Both the position numbers and the translations under genes were made by a program. Positions 41,731 through 49,447 of a stretch of DNA of 64,000 bases are shown here, piece by piece. Under the pieces are notes generated by a model. That model worked only from the letters and a program-made list of their open reading frames with translations. It was not told where the DNA came from and did not search any database. Location: contig NZ_RBIR01000014.1 in assembly GCF_003634095.1 (NCBI RefSeq), positions 1 to 64,000 of the forward strand, given 5' to 3'. The DNA is from Arthrobacter oryzae. Its GTDB lineage: Bacteria; Actinomycetota; Actinomycetes; Actinomycetales; Micrococcaceae. Numbering within the stretch: the stretch's first letter is position 1; each line of letters begins with the position of its first letter.

Positions 41731-42441
41731 ATGCAACTAGCTTCCACGGGCAGCGGCGCTGAGGGGCGCTCCGCGGGCCGTCCCGTCAGCCGGCAGGTCC
41801 TGGCGGACCACGTGTATGAAGAGCTTCTGGCGTCGCTGATGGATGGCCGGTTGGAACCCGGGGCTGCGGTGAGCATCGATGGAACCGCACGGGAACTCGA
41901 CGTTTCGCCGACGCCGGTCCGCGAAGCGCTGGCCAGGCTCGAACACACCGGCATGGTTCGCCGGGTGGCCCTCAAGGGCTACCGGGTGGCTCCGGTATTC
42001 ACCCAAGAGGATTTCGCCGAGCTCATGGAAGCCCGGCTTGCGATCGAGCCCGTCAATGCGCGCCTGGCCTGCTCACGCCTCACGCCCGGCCACCTCAGGG
42101 AACTGGAGCAGGCGGTCACCGATCTCAAGGACGCGCCGCGCGGCCCCTCCTTTGCCGAATTCCGCAGCTATCTCGAAGCCGATGAGCGGTTCCATCGGCT
42201 GATCGCGGAGCAGACGGGCAACCAATTCATGGTGGCCGCCTATGCCGCGCTGGGTGGACAGATTCAGCGTTTCCGCCTGTTCGGGGGAGTGGGCATCACT
42301 GACGCCGAGCACGCGATCGCCGAACACCAGGCAGTCCTGGATGCCTTTGCCTCCGGGGACCCCCAGCAGGCCGAGGCCGCCATGGCCGAGCATGTGCGCA
42401 AGGTCCGGGGCCGGGCCATCGCCGACGCACCGGCAGACTAG
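41731..42441 (+). CDS. FadR-subfamily GntR regulator of the downstream catabolic operon
   Basis: A 236-residue regulator. The winged helix (about 25-95) includes ARELDVSPTPVREALARLEH; the FCD domain follows (about 100-230), with metal-binding candidates in YLEADERFHRLIAEQTGNQF and EHQAVLDAFASGD. It is 147 bases upstream of, and on the same strand as, the eight-gene catabolic run. Palindromes CCTATAGG occur once before its own gene and twice before the operon; no other copies were seen nearby, which makes this protein the obvious binder. The inducer is likely a sugar acid or phosphorylated intermediate. Confidence 0.9.
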   Translation: MQLASTGSGAEGRSAGRPVSRQVLADHVYEELLASLMDGRLEPGAAVSIDGTARELDVSPTPVREALARLEHTGMVRRVALKGYRVAPVFTQEDFAELMEARLAIEPVNARLACSRLTPGHLRELEQAVTDLKDAPRGPSFAEFRSYLEADERFHRLIAEQTGNQFMVAAYAALGGQIQRFRLFGGVGITDAEHAIAEHQAVLDAFASGDPQQAEAAMAEHVRKVRGRAIADAPAD

Positions 42442-42483
42442 CCGTAAGCATTTTCGAGGACCTCTTCTCGCACGGAGAGAATC

Positions 42484-42491
42484 CCTATAGG
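42484..42491. promoter_or_regulatory. Operator 2 (CCTATAGG)
   Basis: Eight-base core of the same palindrome, 43 bases upstream of the -35-like TTGACA and 68 bases before operator 3, allowing DNA looping. Confidence 0.6.
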
Positions 42492-42526
42492 ATCTTCGAT
42501 TGTTGCCGATATGCCCTGATGTGATC

Positions 42527-42561
42527 TTGACAACATCCTTTAGATAGTAAATCCTATAGGA
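42527..42561 (+). promoter_or_regulatory. Operon promoter with operator 3 (TCCTATAGGA)
   Basis: TTGACA at 42527-42532 is a consensus -35 element; TCCTATAGGA at 42552-42561 covers the expected -10 region, so binding would block RNA polymerase. The first gene starts at 42589, after AAGGAG at 42576-42581. Confidence 0.65.
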
Positions 42562-42588
42562 AACAGGATTCCACGAAGGAGTGAACCC

Positions 42589-43593
42589 ATGGCCTACACC
42601 GCCGAAAACTGGCCGATCACCGCGGCGCTGCTCCAGTTCCCGGGCACTGACGCCCAGGGCTCACACATCAACAATGCTGACGCCTCGGCCTGGGCCGACG
42701 TGCTGCGGGAAGTCAAGGACGCCGGCTTCGCCAACGCCGACCTTACGGACAGCTGGGTCCGCCCCGGCGACCTTAGCCCCGCAAGACTTGCCGAGTTCAA
42801 GCAGACCGCGGACAACGTGGGCATCGGCATCCCCGTCATTTCAGCCATCCGTCGCAGCGTGATCGAGGCCGGTAACTGGGAGGCCAACCTGGCCTACAGC
42901 CACCGCACCATCGACGCCGCGGCCGAGCTGGGCTGCGAGGTCGTCTCGTTCGGGCTGCATCAGGCCATCACCGCCGAGCAGCAGAAGCAGCTGTGGTTCT
43001 GGACCATTGAGGGTTACAAGGATCCGGTGGGGGACAAGGACACCTGGGACAAGGCCGTGACGCGGCTCCGGGAACTCGGCAGGCACGCGGCCGACGTCGG
43101 CGTCCTGCTCTCGCTTGAAATGTACGAGGACACCTACCTCGGCACCGCGGATTCCTCCGTTCAGCTGGTCCAGGACATTGGACTGGCGAACGTCGGCCTC
43201 AACCCGGACATCGGCAACCTCATCCGGCTCCACCGCCCGATCGAGGACTGGCGCGAGATGGTGGCCAAGACCCTGCCGTACTCCAACTACTGGCACATGA
43301 AGAACTACATCCGTGACGAGGACGTCGCCCGGGACACGTACGTCGCCATGCCGGCCCCGATGGAAAGCGGCCTCATCAACTACCGCGAGGCCTTCAAGTT
43401 CGCCCTCTCGGTCGGTTTCCAGGGCATCCTCTGCACCGAGCACTACGGCGGAGACGGCCTCAGCGTCACGGCCAGCAACCAGGACTACCTCCGCCGCCAG
43501 GTCCTGCCGAAGACCGACGGCTACGCCCTCGGCCGGAGCCAGGTCGCCCAGGGCCGGCAGGTCCCGGCAGCCGCGGAACTCGCCAGCGCCTAA
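42589..43593 (+). CDS. Xylose-isomerase-like TIM barrel protein (sugar isomerase/epimerase or decarboxylase)
   Basis: A 334-residue protein of the AP-endonuclease-2/xylose-isomerase-like TIM barrel superfamily. Metal-site segments can be seen: LSLEMYEDTYLG (glutamate), GLNPDIGNLIRLHRP (aspartate), YWHMKNYIRD (histidine) and ILCTEHYGGDG (glutamate). Members are sugar-phosphate isomerases and epimerases, and some (such as the 3-oxo-isoapionate decarboxylase of D-apionate catabolism, from memory) decarboxylate keto sugar acids. It is the first gene of the operon, directly controlled by the TCCTATAGGA operators. Its exact reaction is unknown; a role in making erythrulose for the next gene is my inference. 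Confidence 0.8.
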   Translation: MAYTAENWPITAALLQFPGTDAQGSHINNADASAWADVLREVKDAGFANADLTDSWVRPGDLSPARLAEFKQTADNVGIGIPVISAIRRSVIEAGNWEANLAYSHRTIDAAAELGCEVVSFGLHQAITAEQQKQLWFWTIEGYKDPVGDKDTWDKAVTRLRELGRHAADVGVLLSLEMYEDTYLGTADSSVQLVQDIGLANVGLNPDIGNLIRLHRPIEDWREMVAKTLPYSNYWHMKNYIRDEDVARDTYVAMPAPMESGLINYREAFKFALSVGFQGILCTEHYGGDGLSVTASNQDYLRRQVLPKTDGYALGRSQVAQGRQVPAAAELASA

Positions 43594-43601
43594 CCCGGCG
43601 C

Positions 43602-43641
43602 GTGGTGCGGCCGTCAAGCCATTTGGGGGCGGCCGCACCAC
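43602..43641 (+). other. Intra-operon stem-loop
   Basis: GTGGTGCGGCCG (43602-43613) pairs perfectly with CGGCCGCACCAC (43630-43641). It lies between the first gene and the kinase gene and may act as partial terminator or mRNA processing and stability element. Confidence 0.6.
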
Positions 43642-43692
43642 TCCATTTCCACCCCAGATCCACTTCTCCAACACGGATTCAATGAGGAAACC

Positions 43693-45495
43693 ATGACCCA
43701 GATCTTCGACAACCCCGCTGATTTCGCGGATGAGGCACTGGACGGCTTCGTGGCGGCCAACCGCGGCTACGTGGCCCGAGTCGACGGCGGCGTCGTCCGT
43801 TCCACCGAGGTCCCCGCCGGACAGGTCGCCCTGGTGGTCGGCGGAGGCTCCGGGCACTACCCGGCTTTCGCTGGCCTGGTCGGGCCGGGCCTGGCCACCG
43901 CCTCGGCCTGCGGCAACATGTTCGCCTCGCCCGCGGCCGGCCAGGTCTACCGCGTGGCCAAGGCGGCCAACGCCGGCGGCGGAGTGCTGCTGAGCTACGG
44001 CAACTACGCCGGGGACGTCCTGCACTTCGGCCAGGCCCAGCTGCGCCTCAACGCCGAAGGCATCGAAACCCGCACGGTCCTCGTCACGGACGACATCGCC
44101 AGCGCCCCGCTGGACCAGATCGAAAAACGCCGCGGAATCGCCGGGGACCTCACAGTGTTCAAAATCGCCGGCGCCGCCGCCGAGGCGGGACTGAGCCTGG
44201 ACGACGTCGAACGGCTGGCCATCCGCACCAACTACCGCACCCGCTCGCTCGGCGTGGCCTTCGACGGCTGCACTCTGCCCGGCGCCGAAGCCCCGCTGTT
44301 CACCGTCCCCGCCGGGCACATGTCCCTTGGCCTGGGCATCCACGGCGAACCGGGCATCTCGGATCACCCCATGCCCACCGCCTCGGAACTGGCAGAACTC
44401 CTCGTCAGCAAGCTCCTGGCCGACAAACCCGACGACGCCGGCACCCGCGTCGTCGCGATCGTCAACGGCCTGGGCACGGTCAAGTACGACGAGCTCTTCC
44501 TGCTCTTCGGCAAGATCGAGAAGCTCCTCAGCGCCGCCGGGCTTACCGTCGTGGAGCCTGAATGCGGCGAGCTCGTCACCAGCCTGGACATGTCCGGACT
44601 CTCCCTGACCCTGCTGTGGCTGGACGAGGAACTCGAACAGTTCTGGGCCGCCCCGGCGGACACACCCGCGTTCCGCAAGGGAAATCTGGCGCCGCGCGCC
44701 CGCCGTGAACTCGCCGGGCCGGACGCCGAGAAGGCCGCCGACGTCGAACGACCCGCCGCCGCGGCGGCCGTCCTCGGACGGCTCGCGGCTGACCTCCTCG
44801 GCCAGACGCGGGACGTGATCGTTGAGCACGAGGAAGAACTGGGCCGACTCGATGCCATCGCCGGCGACGGCGACCACGGGATCGGCATGCGCCGCGGCGT
44901 GGACGCGGCAGTCGCGGCGGCCGAGCAGGCGGCGGCGAACGACGGCGGCGCTTCGCCGTCACGGATCCTGACCGCTGCGGGGGAGGCCTGGAGCGAGCGC
45001 GCCGGCGGGACCTCCGGTGCCTTATGGGGCTCGGCGATCATCGCGGCCGGACTCGCACTGGGCAACCGTGACAGCTATTCCGGCGAGGACGCGGCCGCAG
45101 CCGTCACCGCCTTCACTGATGCCATCACGGAGCTCGGCAAGGCGGAGCCGGGGGACAAGACCATGGTGGATGCGCTGCTGCCGTTCCGGGACGCCTTCCT
45201 CGGCGCGCTCGACGGCGGCACCTCGGTGGGCCCCTCGCTCGCCGCGGCTGCTTCCGCCGCGCAGACAGCCGCCGACCAGACGGCCGGCCTCCGGCCGCTC
45301 AAGGGCCGGGCCCGTCCCCTCGCCGAAAAGAGCCTCGGACACCCGGACCCCGGAGCGGTGTCCTTCGCGCTGATCGCGGCCCGGATCTCAACCCACGCAG
45401 GCACTGCAACACCAGATATTGCATCACCGGATACTGCACAAACCCACGCCGGGCTCACACACGACGAGCCGGCCAAGCAAGGAGCACGAGCATGA
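43693..45495 (+). CDS. Dihydroxyacetone-kinase-family kinase, DhaK-DhaL fusion (tetrulose kinase candidate)
   Basis: ATP-dependent kinase of 600 residues. The DhaK domain (about 1-330) has GGGSGHYPAFAGLVGPG and the substrate-binding His217 in LGIHGEPGISDH, which forms the hemiaminal bond to a ketose. The DhaL domain (about 365-570) has the ATP-Mg motif AIAGDGDHGIGM. The fusion is the ATP-dependent form, not the PTS form. In actinobacteria and in Brucella-like pathways related kinases phosphorylate erythrulose (LerK/DerK type), and the RpiB and TIM genes here fit that. Dihydroxyacetone is the alternative substrate. It overlaps rpiB by four bases (ATGA). Confidence 0.88.
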   Translation: MTQIFDNPADFADEALDGFVAANRGYVARVDGGVVRSTEVPAGQVALVVGGGSGHYPAFAGLVGPGLATASACGNMFASPAAGQVYRVAKAANAGGGVLLSYGNYAGDVLHFGQAQLRLNAEGIETRTVLVTDDIASAPLDQIEKRRGIAGDLTVFKIAGAAAEAGLSLDDVERLAIRTNYRTRSLGVAFDGCTLPGAEAPLFTVPAGHMSLGLGIHGEPGISDHPMPTASELAELLVSKLLADKPDDAGTRVVAIVNGLGTVKYDELFLLFGKIEKLLSAAGLTVVEPECGELVTSLDMSGLSLTLLWLDEELEQFWAAPADTPAFRKGNLAPRARRELAGPDAEKAADVERPAAAAAVLGRLAADLLGQTRDVIVEHEEELGRLDAIAGDGDHGIGMRRGVDAAVAAAEQAAANDGGASPSRILTAAGEAWSERAGGTSGALWGSAIIAAGLALGNRDSYSGEDAAAAVTAFTDAITELGKAEPGDKTMVDALLPFRDAFLGALDGGTSVGPSLAAAASAAQTAADQTAGLRPLKGRARPLAEKSLGHPDPGAVSFALIAARISTHAGTATPDIASPDTAQTHAGLTHDEPAKQGARA

Positions 45496-45974
45496 GCGCA
45501 ACAGCAGGCTGGCGCATCGTCGTCGGCAACGATGAGGCCGGCGTCGAATACAAGAACGCCCTAAAGGCACTCCTCGAAGCCGACCCCCGCGTGGCGTCGG
45601 TGCTGGACGTGGGCGTCGGAGCCAACGACGCCACCGCCTATCCGCACGTGGCCGTCGACGCGGCCCGCAAAATCGCCGACGGCGACGCCGACCGGGCGCT
45701 GCTGATCTGCGGCACCGGCCTGGGCGTGGCGATCGCGGCCAACAAGGTCCCCGGCATCCGTGCCGTTACGGCCCACGACAGCTACTCCGTGGAACGCTCC
45801 GTCCTGAGCAACAACGCCCAGGTCCTCACGCTCGGGCAGCGCGTCATCGGGCTGGAGCTGGCCAAGAAGCTCGTGGGCGAATGGCTGAGCCACCGCTTCG
45901 ATGAAAACTCCTCCTCCGCCGCGAAGGTGGACGCCATCTGCTCTTACGAACCCGAATACACGAAGGCAGTCTGA
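45492..45974 (+). CDS. rpiB: RpiB-family sugar-phosphate isomerase (EryI/DerI candidate)
   Basis: A 160-residue isomerase of the RpiB/LacAB fold. The active-site cysteine is Cys73 in LLICGTGLGVAIAANK; the conserved histidine is in AVTAHDSYSVER and the glycine-rich anion site in NNAQVLTLGQRVIG. Family members convert ribose-5-P/ribulose-5-P; in erythritol and erythrulose catabolism close relatives (EryI, DerI) convert erythrulose 4-phosphate to erythrose 4-phosphate. The location between a tetrulose-type kinase and a divergent TIM makes the second role more likely. It is translationally coupled to the kinase. Confidence 0.88.
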   Translation: MSATAGWRIVVGNDEAGVEYKNALKALLEADPRVASVLDVGVGANDATAYPHVAVDAARKIADGDADRALLICGTGLGVAIAANKVPGIRAVTAHDSYSVERSVLSNNAQVLTLGQRVIGLELAKKLVGEWLSHRFDENSSSAAKVDAICSYEPEYTKAV

Positions 45975-45976
45975 AC

Positions 45977-46960
45977 ATGACCGAAGCAACAGATACCGCG
46001 GCCGTCAACGCCGCCCGCAAGATCGCCGTCGTCGGCTCCGGCTACATGGGCGGTGGGATCGCGCAGGTCCTGGCGCTCGGCGGGGCGCGCGTCGCGCTGG
46101 CCGACGTGTCCGCCGAGGTGGCGCAGAAGAACTTCGAGCGGCTCCTGGCGGAATCAGACGAATTCGTGGCCGCCGGGCTGTTCCCGCAAGGTTCCACGGA
46201 GGTGCTCAAGGAAAACCTGTGGGCCGCCAGGGACATTGAGGAGGCCGTGGCGGATGCCGACTTCATCGAAGAGGCCGTGCCCGAGGTCATCGCGATCAAG
46301 CACCAGACCCTGGCCCGCATCAGTGCGGCGGCCCGTCGGGATGCGATCATCGGCTCCAACACCTCCACGATCTCCATCGCGGACCTGTCCGAGCCGGTCA
46401 CCCACCCGGAACGGTTCCTGGGCGTTCACTTCTCCAACCCGTCACCGTTCATCCCCGGCGTGGAAATCATCCCCCACGCAGGCACGTCGGCGGCCACGGT
46501 CGGCGCCGTCCGCGAACTGGTCCACGCCGCGGGCAAGCAGACCGCCGTCGTCAAGGACGTCACGGGCTTCGTGCTTAACCGCCTCCAGTACGCGCTGTTC
46601 CACGAGGCCGCCCAGCTGGTTGAACAGGAGATCGCGACCGCGGAGGACATCGACACCCTGGTCCGCACCACCTTCGGCTTCCGGCTGCCGTTTTTTGGGC
46701 CCTTCGCGATCGCCGACATGGCCGGACTGGATGTCTACAACTTTTGCTACAAGTCGCTCCAGACCGACTTCCCGGAACGCTTCGCGACGCCGAAAATCCT
46801 CACCGAGCTGGTGGAGGCCGGAAAGCTGGGCACCAAGTCCGGGGCCGGGTTCCTCAACGTCCCGGCCGAGCGCACGCCGGAGCTGATCGCCTACCGGAAC
46901 AAGGCGTACGTGGCCATGCAGCAGCTGCTCGAGGATCTCGGTCCCGCCCCCATCAACTGA
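45977..46960 (+). CDS. 3-hydroxyacyl-CoA-dehydrogenase-family NAD enzyme, possible sugar-acid 3-dehydrogenase
   Basis: A 327-residue dehydrogenase. The NAD motif is VVGSGYMGGGIAQVLALGG (about 15-33); IGSNTSTISIADLS and FLGVHFSNPSPFIPGVEIIP carry the family catalytic residues; the C-terminal helical domain (about 200-300; FVLNRLQYALFHEA) completes the fold. The length is that of a stand-alone 3-hydroxybutyryl-CoA dehydrogenase, but no fatty-acid genes are near. The same family includes L-gulonate 3-dehydrogenase, which makes a 3-keto acid that is then decarboxylated. In this sugar operon such a role is plausible. It starts two bases after rpiB. Confidence 0.82.
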   Translation: MTEATDTAAVNAARKIAVVGSGYMGGGIAQVLALGGARVALADVSAEVAQKNFERLLAESDEFVAAGLFPQGSTEVLKENLWAARDIEEAVADADFIEEAVPEVIAIKHQTLARISAAARRDAIIGSNTSTISIADLSEPVTHPERFLGVHFSNPSPFIPGVEIIPHAGTSAATVGAVRELVHAAGKQTAVVKDVTGFVLNRLQYALFHEAAQLVEQEIATAEDIDTLVRTTFGFRLPFFGPFAIADMAGLDVYNFCYKSLQTDFPERFATPKILTELVEAGKLGTKSGAGFLNVPAERTPELIAYRNKAYVAMQQLLEDLGPAPIN

Positions 46961-46994
46961 CCCCCTGCACTTTTCACACTCTTCAGGAGCACCC

Positions 46995-47762
46995 ATGAGC
47001 ACATTCCCGGCAGAACGCACGGCCATCATCACCGGCGCTGTGTCCGAGCGCGGCATCGGCCGCGCCACCGCCAATTACCTTGCCGCCCAGGGCTGGAACA
47101 TCGGCATCATCGACCTCGACGACGCGCGCTGCAAGGCTGCGGCTAAGGAACTGGCCGCCGAGCACGGCATCAAGGCCTGCGGCGCCGGCGCCAACGTATC
47201 CGACGAGGCATCCGTGCGGGCCGCGATTGACGCCATCGAGGCCGAGCTGCCGCAGATTGTGGCCCTCGCCAACGTGGCCGGCGTCAGCTCACCGGTCCCG
47301 TACCTGGAACTCGACGCCGCCGAATGGGACCGCGTGCTCAACATCAACCTCAACGGCGTCCACTACGCCACCCGCCGCGTCGCCGAGTCCATGGTGAAGA
47401 ACAGGATCGGGCGCATCGTGAACATCTCCTCCGTCTCCGCGCAGCGTGGCGGCGGCACGTTCTCCAAGACGCCGTACTCGGTGGCGAAGGCCGGCGTGAT
47501 CGGCCTGACCCGGGCAACGGCCCGTGAACTGGGCGAATACGACATCACAGTCAACGCCATCTCCCCGGGCCCCATCGACACCGACATCATGGGCGGCACC
47601 CTCAGCGAGGAACGCAAGGACGAACTCACCAAAGACCTCGTGGTCAACCGCGTCGGGTCCACCCGGGACATCGCCGCCGCCATCGCCTTCCTCATCAGCG
47701 AGGACGCCGGCTACATCTCCGGCCAGACGCTGAATGTGGATGGCGGACTCTACATGCACTAG
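46995..47762 (+). CDS. Short-chain dehydrogenase/reductase, paralogue of the SDR at 5661
   Basis: Classical SDR of 255 residues. The cofactor loop is TGAVSERGIGRA, the active-site serine is in NISSVSAQRG and the YxxxK motif is YSVAK; PGPIDTDIMGGTLSEERK is identical to the segment in the first SDR. It would oxidise or reduce a hydroxyl of the operon's substrate with NAD(P). The preceding gene ends 34 bases upstream, and AGGAG precedes the ATG. A 42-residue membrane protein follows. Confidence 0.9.
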   Translation: MSTFPAERTAIITGAVSERGIGRATANYLAAQGWNIGIIDLDDARCKAAAKELAAEHGIKACGAGANVSDEASVRAAIDAIEAELPQIVALANVAGVSSPVPYLELDAAEWDRVLNINLNGVHYATRRVAESMVKNRIGRIVNISSVSAQRGGGTFSKTPYSVAKAGVIGLTRATARELGEYDITVNAISPGPIDTDIMGGTLSEERKDELTKDLVVNRVGSTRDIAAAIAFLISEDAGYISGQTLNVDGGLYMH

Positions 47763-47774
47763 GAAAGAAGCGCC

Positions 47775-47903
47775 GTGGCACAACACAGCCAAACCACCGC
47801 CAACTCCGGAGCCGCAGCCTGGAGCAAGGGACGGAAGATCTACCTCGCCGTCGGGATCCTGGCCTGCCTGGCCGGCGTCCTGATGATGGTTTTTTCACGC
47901 TAG
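47775..47903 (+). CDS. 42-aa single-span membrane protein beside an ACS-family carrier
   Basis: A short GTG-started frame (start 47775, stop TAG 47901-47903) in the same direction as its neighbours, with AGGAAAGAAG just before it. The product has a polar Gln/Thr/Ser head, basic residues SKGRK, then a hydrophobic span YLAVGILACLAGVLMMVF and ends in SR. A basic residue before the span predicts the N-terminus in the cytoplasm. It lies 12 bases after the SDR gene and upstream of the MFS carrier. A second 42-residue single-span protein adjoins another MFS carrier at 58884, supporting a role as a small carrier partner. Coding is inferred, not shown. Confidence 0.55.
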   Translation: MAQHSQTTANSGAAAWSKGRKIYLAVGILACLAGVLMMVFSR

Positions 47904-47915
47904 ACGTTTCACCCT

Positions 47916-47952
47916 GCCGGATCCGGCCCTGCCTTTCGGGGCCAGATCCGGC
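47916..47952 (+). terminator. Stem-loop between small membrane protein and carrier gene
   Basis: GCCGGATC (47916-47923) pairs with GATCCGGC (47945-47952), with inner pairs GGCCC/GGGCC. It follows the small-protein stop by 13 bases. It may separate or attenuate expression of the carrier. Confidence 0.5.
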
Positions 47953-48034
47953 CGTTCTCCGCGCACTGCCCCATTCGTTTCACCCGTTCTACCTTCCTGA
48001 TCTACTCAACTGATTCACTCAATGAGGAGTTTTG

Positions 48035-49384
48035 ATGTCCGTAGCAACACCAACCACCCGGGAGCTCCTGGAGACGCCGGTCCTGAAATCGGCTATCTCC
48101 AAGGCCTCCCGGCGGCTCATGCCGATGCTCGTCATCCTGTATGTGGTGGCCTTCCTGGACCGCACCAACGTGGGCTTTTCCGAGGCGGCGCTCGGCGTGG
48201 ACAAGGGCATTAGCGCCGGCGCCTTCGCCTTGGGTGCCGGTATTTTCTTCATCGGCTACGCACTGTTTGAGATCCCGAGCAACCTGCTCCTGACGAAGTT
48301 CGGCGCCAAGGTGTGGCTGGCCCGCATCGCCATCACGTGGGGGATCGTCTCCGCCTGCTTCGCGTTCGTGCAGGGCGAGACGTCCTTCATCATCCTGCGC
48401 TTCCTGCTGGGTGTGACCGAGGCGGGTCTGTTCCCGGGCGTCATCATGTTCCTGGCCGCGTGGTTCCCCAACAAGGTCCGGGTCAAGATGTTCGCGATCT
48501 TCTACCTCGCCCAGCCCTTCTCCCAGATGATGGGCGCACCGCTGTCCGGCTGGCTCATCAACATCGGCGACCAGTTCCCCGGCGTCCAAGGCTGGCAGGT
48601 CATGTTCTTCGTCGAAGGCATGCTGGCCGTCGCCGCCGGCGTCGCCGCATACTTCTTCCTGATCAACACCCCGCAGGACGCCAAATTCCTGAAGACGGAC
48701 GAGAAGAAGGCTCTCCTGGACGTCATGGCGCTGGAAGACACCGTCAAGGAAGAGACCGGCCCGCGCGGTGTGCTGGCCGCCATGAAGAACGGCAAGGTCT
48801 GGTACTTCACGGTCATCTACTTCTGCCTGCAGGTCGCCGTCTACGGCGTCACGTTCTACCTGCCGCAGCAGGTGTCGCAGCTGACCGGGCAGAAGGTGGG
48901 TCTCGCCGTCGGACTCATGGCAGCCATCCCGTGGTTCTTCGGCATTTTCGCCTGCTACTTCATTGGCAGGGCCGCCAACACGGTGGTCCGCCGCCGGGTC
49001 TGGGGCACCGGGCTCTTCATCTCCACCGGCCTGTGCATCTTCGGCTCGGCCTGGGCCGGCGCCAACCACATTCCGGCCCTCGGCATCATCTTCATCAGCC
49101 TCGCGGTCTGCAGCTTCCTGTCCATCGGCCCCATCGCCTGGTCCTACCCGACCGCGTTCCTCACCGGCACTGCCGCAGCCGCCGGCATCGGCCTGATCAA
49201 CTCGCTCGGCAACCTGGGCGGCTTTGTGGCTCCGATTCTGCGGACCTCCGTCAACCAGATGACCGCGTCCGACACCGGAACCATGGGTGTCTACGCCCTG
49301 GGCGTGCTCCCGTTCCTGGCCGCGGCGATGATGTTCGCCACCAAGCGATTCAGGAACAAGGCCGACGAACTGCTGGAGCACTAG
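48035..49384 (+). CDS. MFS transporter, ACS family, of the catabolic operon
   Basis: Inner-membrane carrier of 449 residues with 12 membrane segments. The ACS signature after helix 1 is FLDRTNVGFSEAAL; helix 4-5 has RFLLGVTEAGLFPGVIMFL. It is clearly related to the carrier at 4259 (same LDR-x-NVGF core, same helix pattern). ACS members carry organic acids, so the imported compound is more likely a sugar acid than a neutral polyol. The ATG at 48035 is preceded by GAGGAG; TTG at 48032 is an in-frame alternative. Confidence 0.9.
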   Translation: MSVATPTTRELLETPVLKSAISKASRRLMPMLVILYVVAFLDRTNVGFSEAALGVDKGISAGAFALGAGIFFIGYALFEIPSNLLLTKFGAKVWLARIAITWGIVSACFAFVQGETSFIILRFLLGVTEAGLFPGVIMFLAAWFPNKVRVKMFAIFYLAQPFSQMMGAPLSGWLINIGDQFPGVQGWQVMFFVEGMLAVAAGVAAYFFLINTPQDAKFLKTDEKKALLDVMALEDTVKEETGPRGVLAAMKNGKVWYFTVIYFCLQVAVYGVTFYLPQQVSQLTGQKVGLAVGLMAAIPWFFGIFACYFIGRAANTVVRRRVWGTGLFISTGLCIFGSAWAGANHIPALGIIFISLAVCSFLSIGPIAWSYPTAFLTGTAAAAGIGLINSLGNLGGFVAPILRTSVNQMTASDTGTMGVYALGVLPFLAAAMMFATKRFRNKADELLEH

Positions 49385-49447
49385 CCGTTCGTCTGGATCA
49401 GCTCACGTAGGCTCTCAGCGGCCTGGACCAAGCAGAAAGCACCCGCA

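Noticed and set aside
42841..44877. 678-codon minus-strand frame opposite the kinase
   Set aside because: Gly/Val/Glu-rich shadow typical of high-GC antisense frames.
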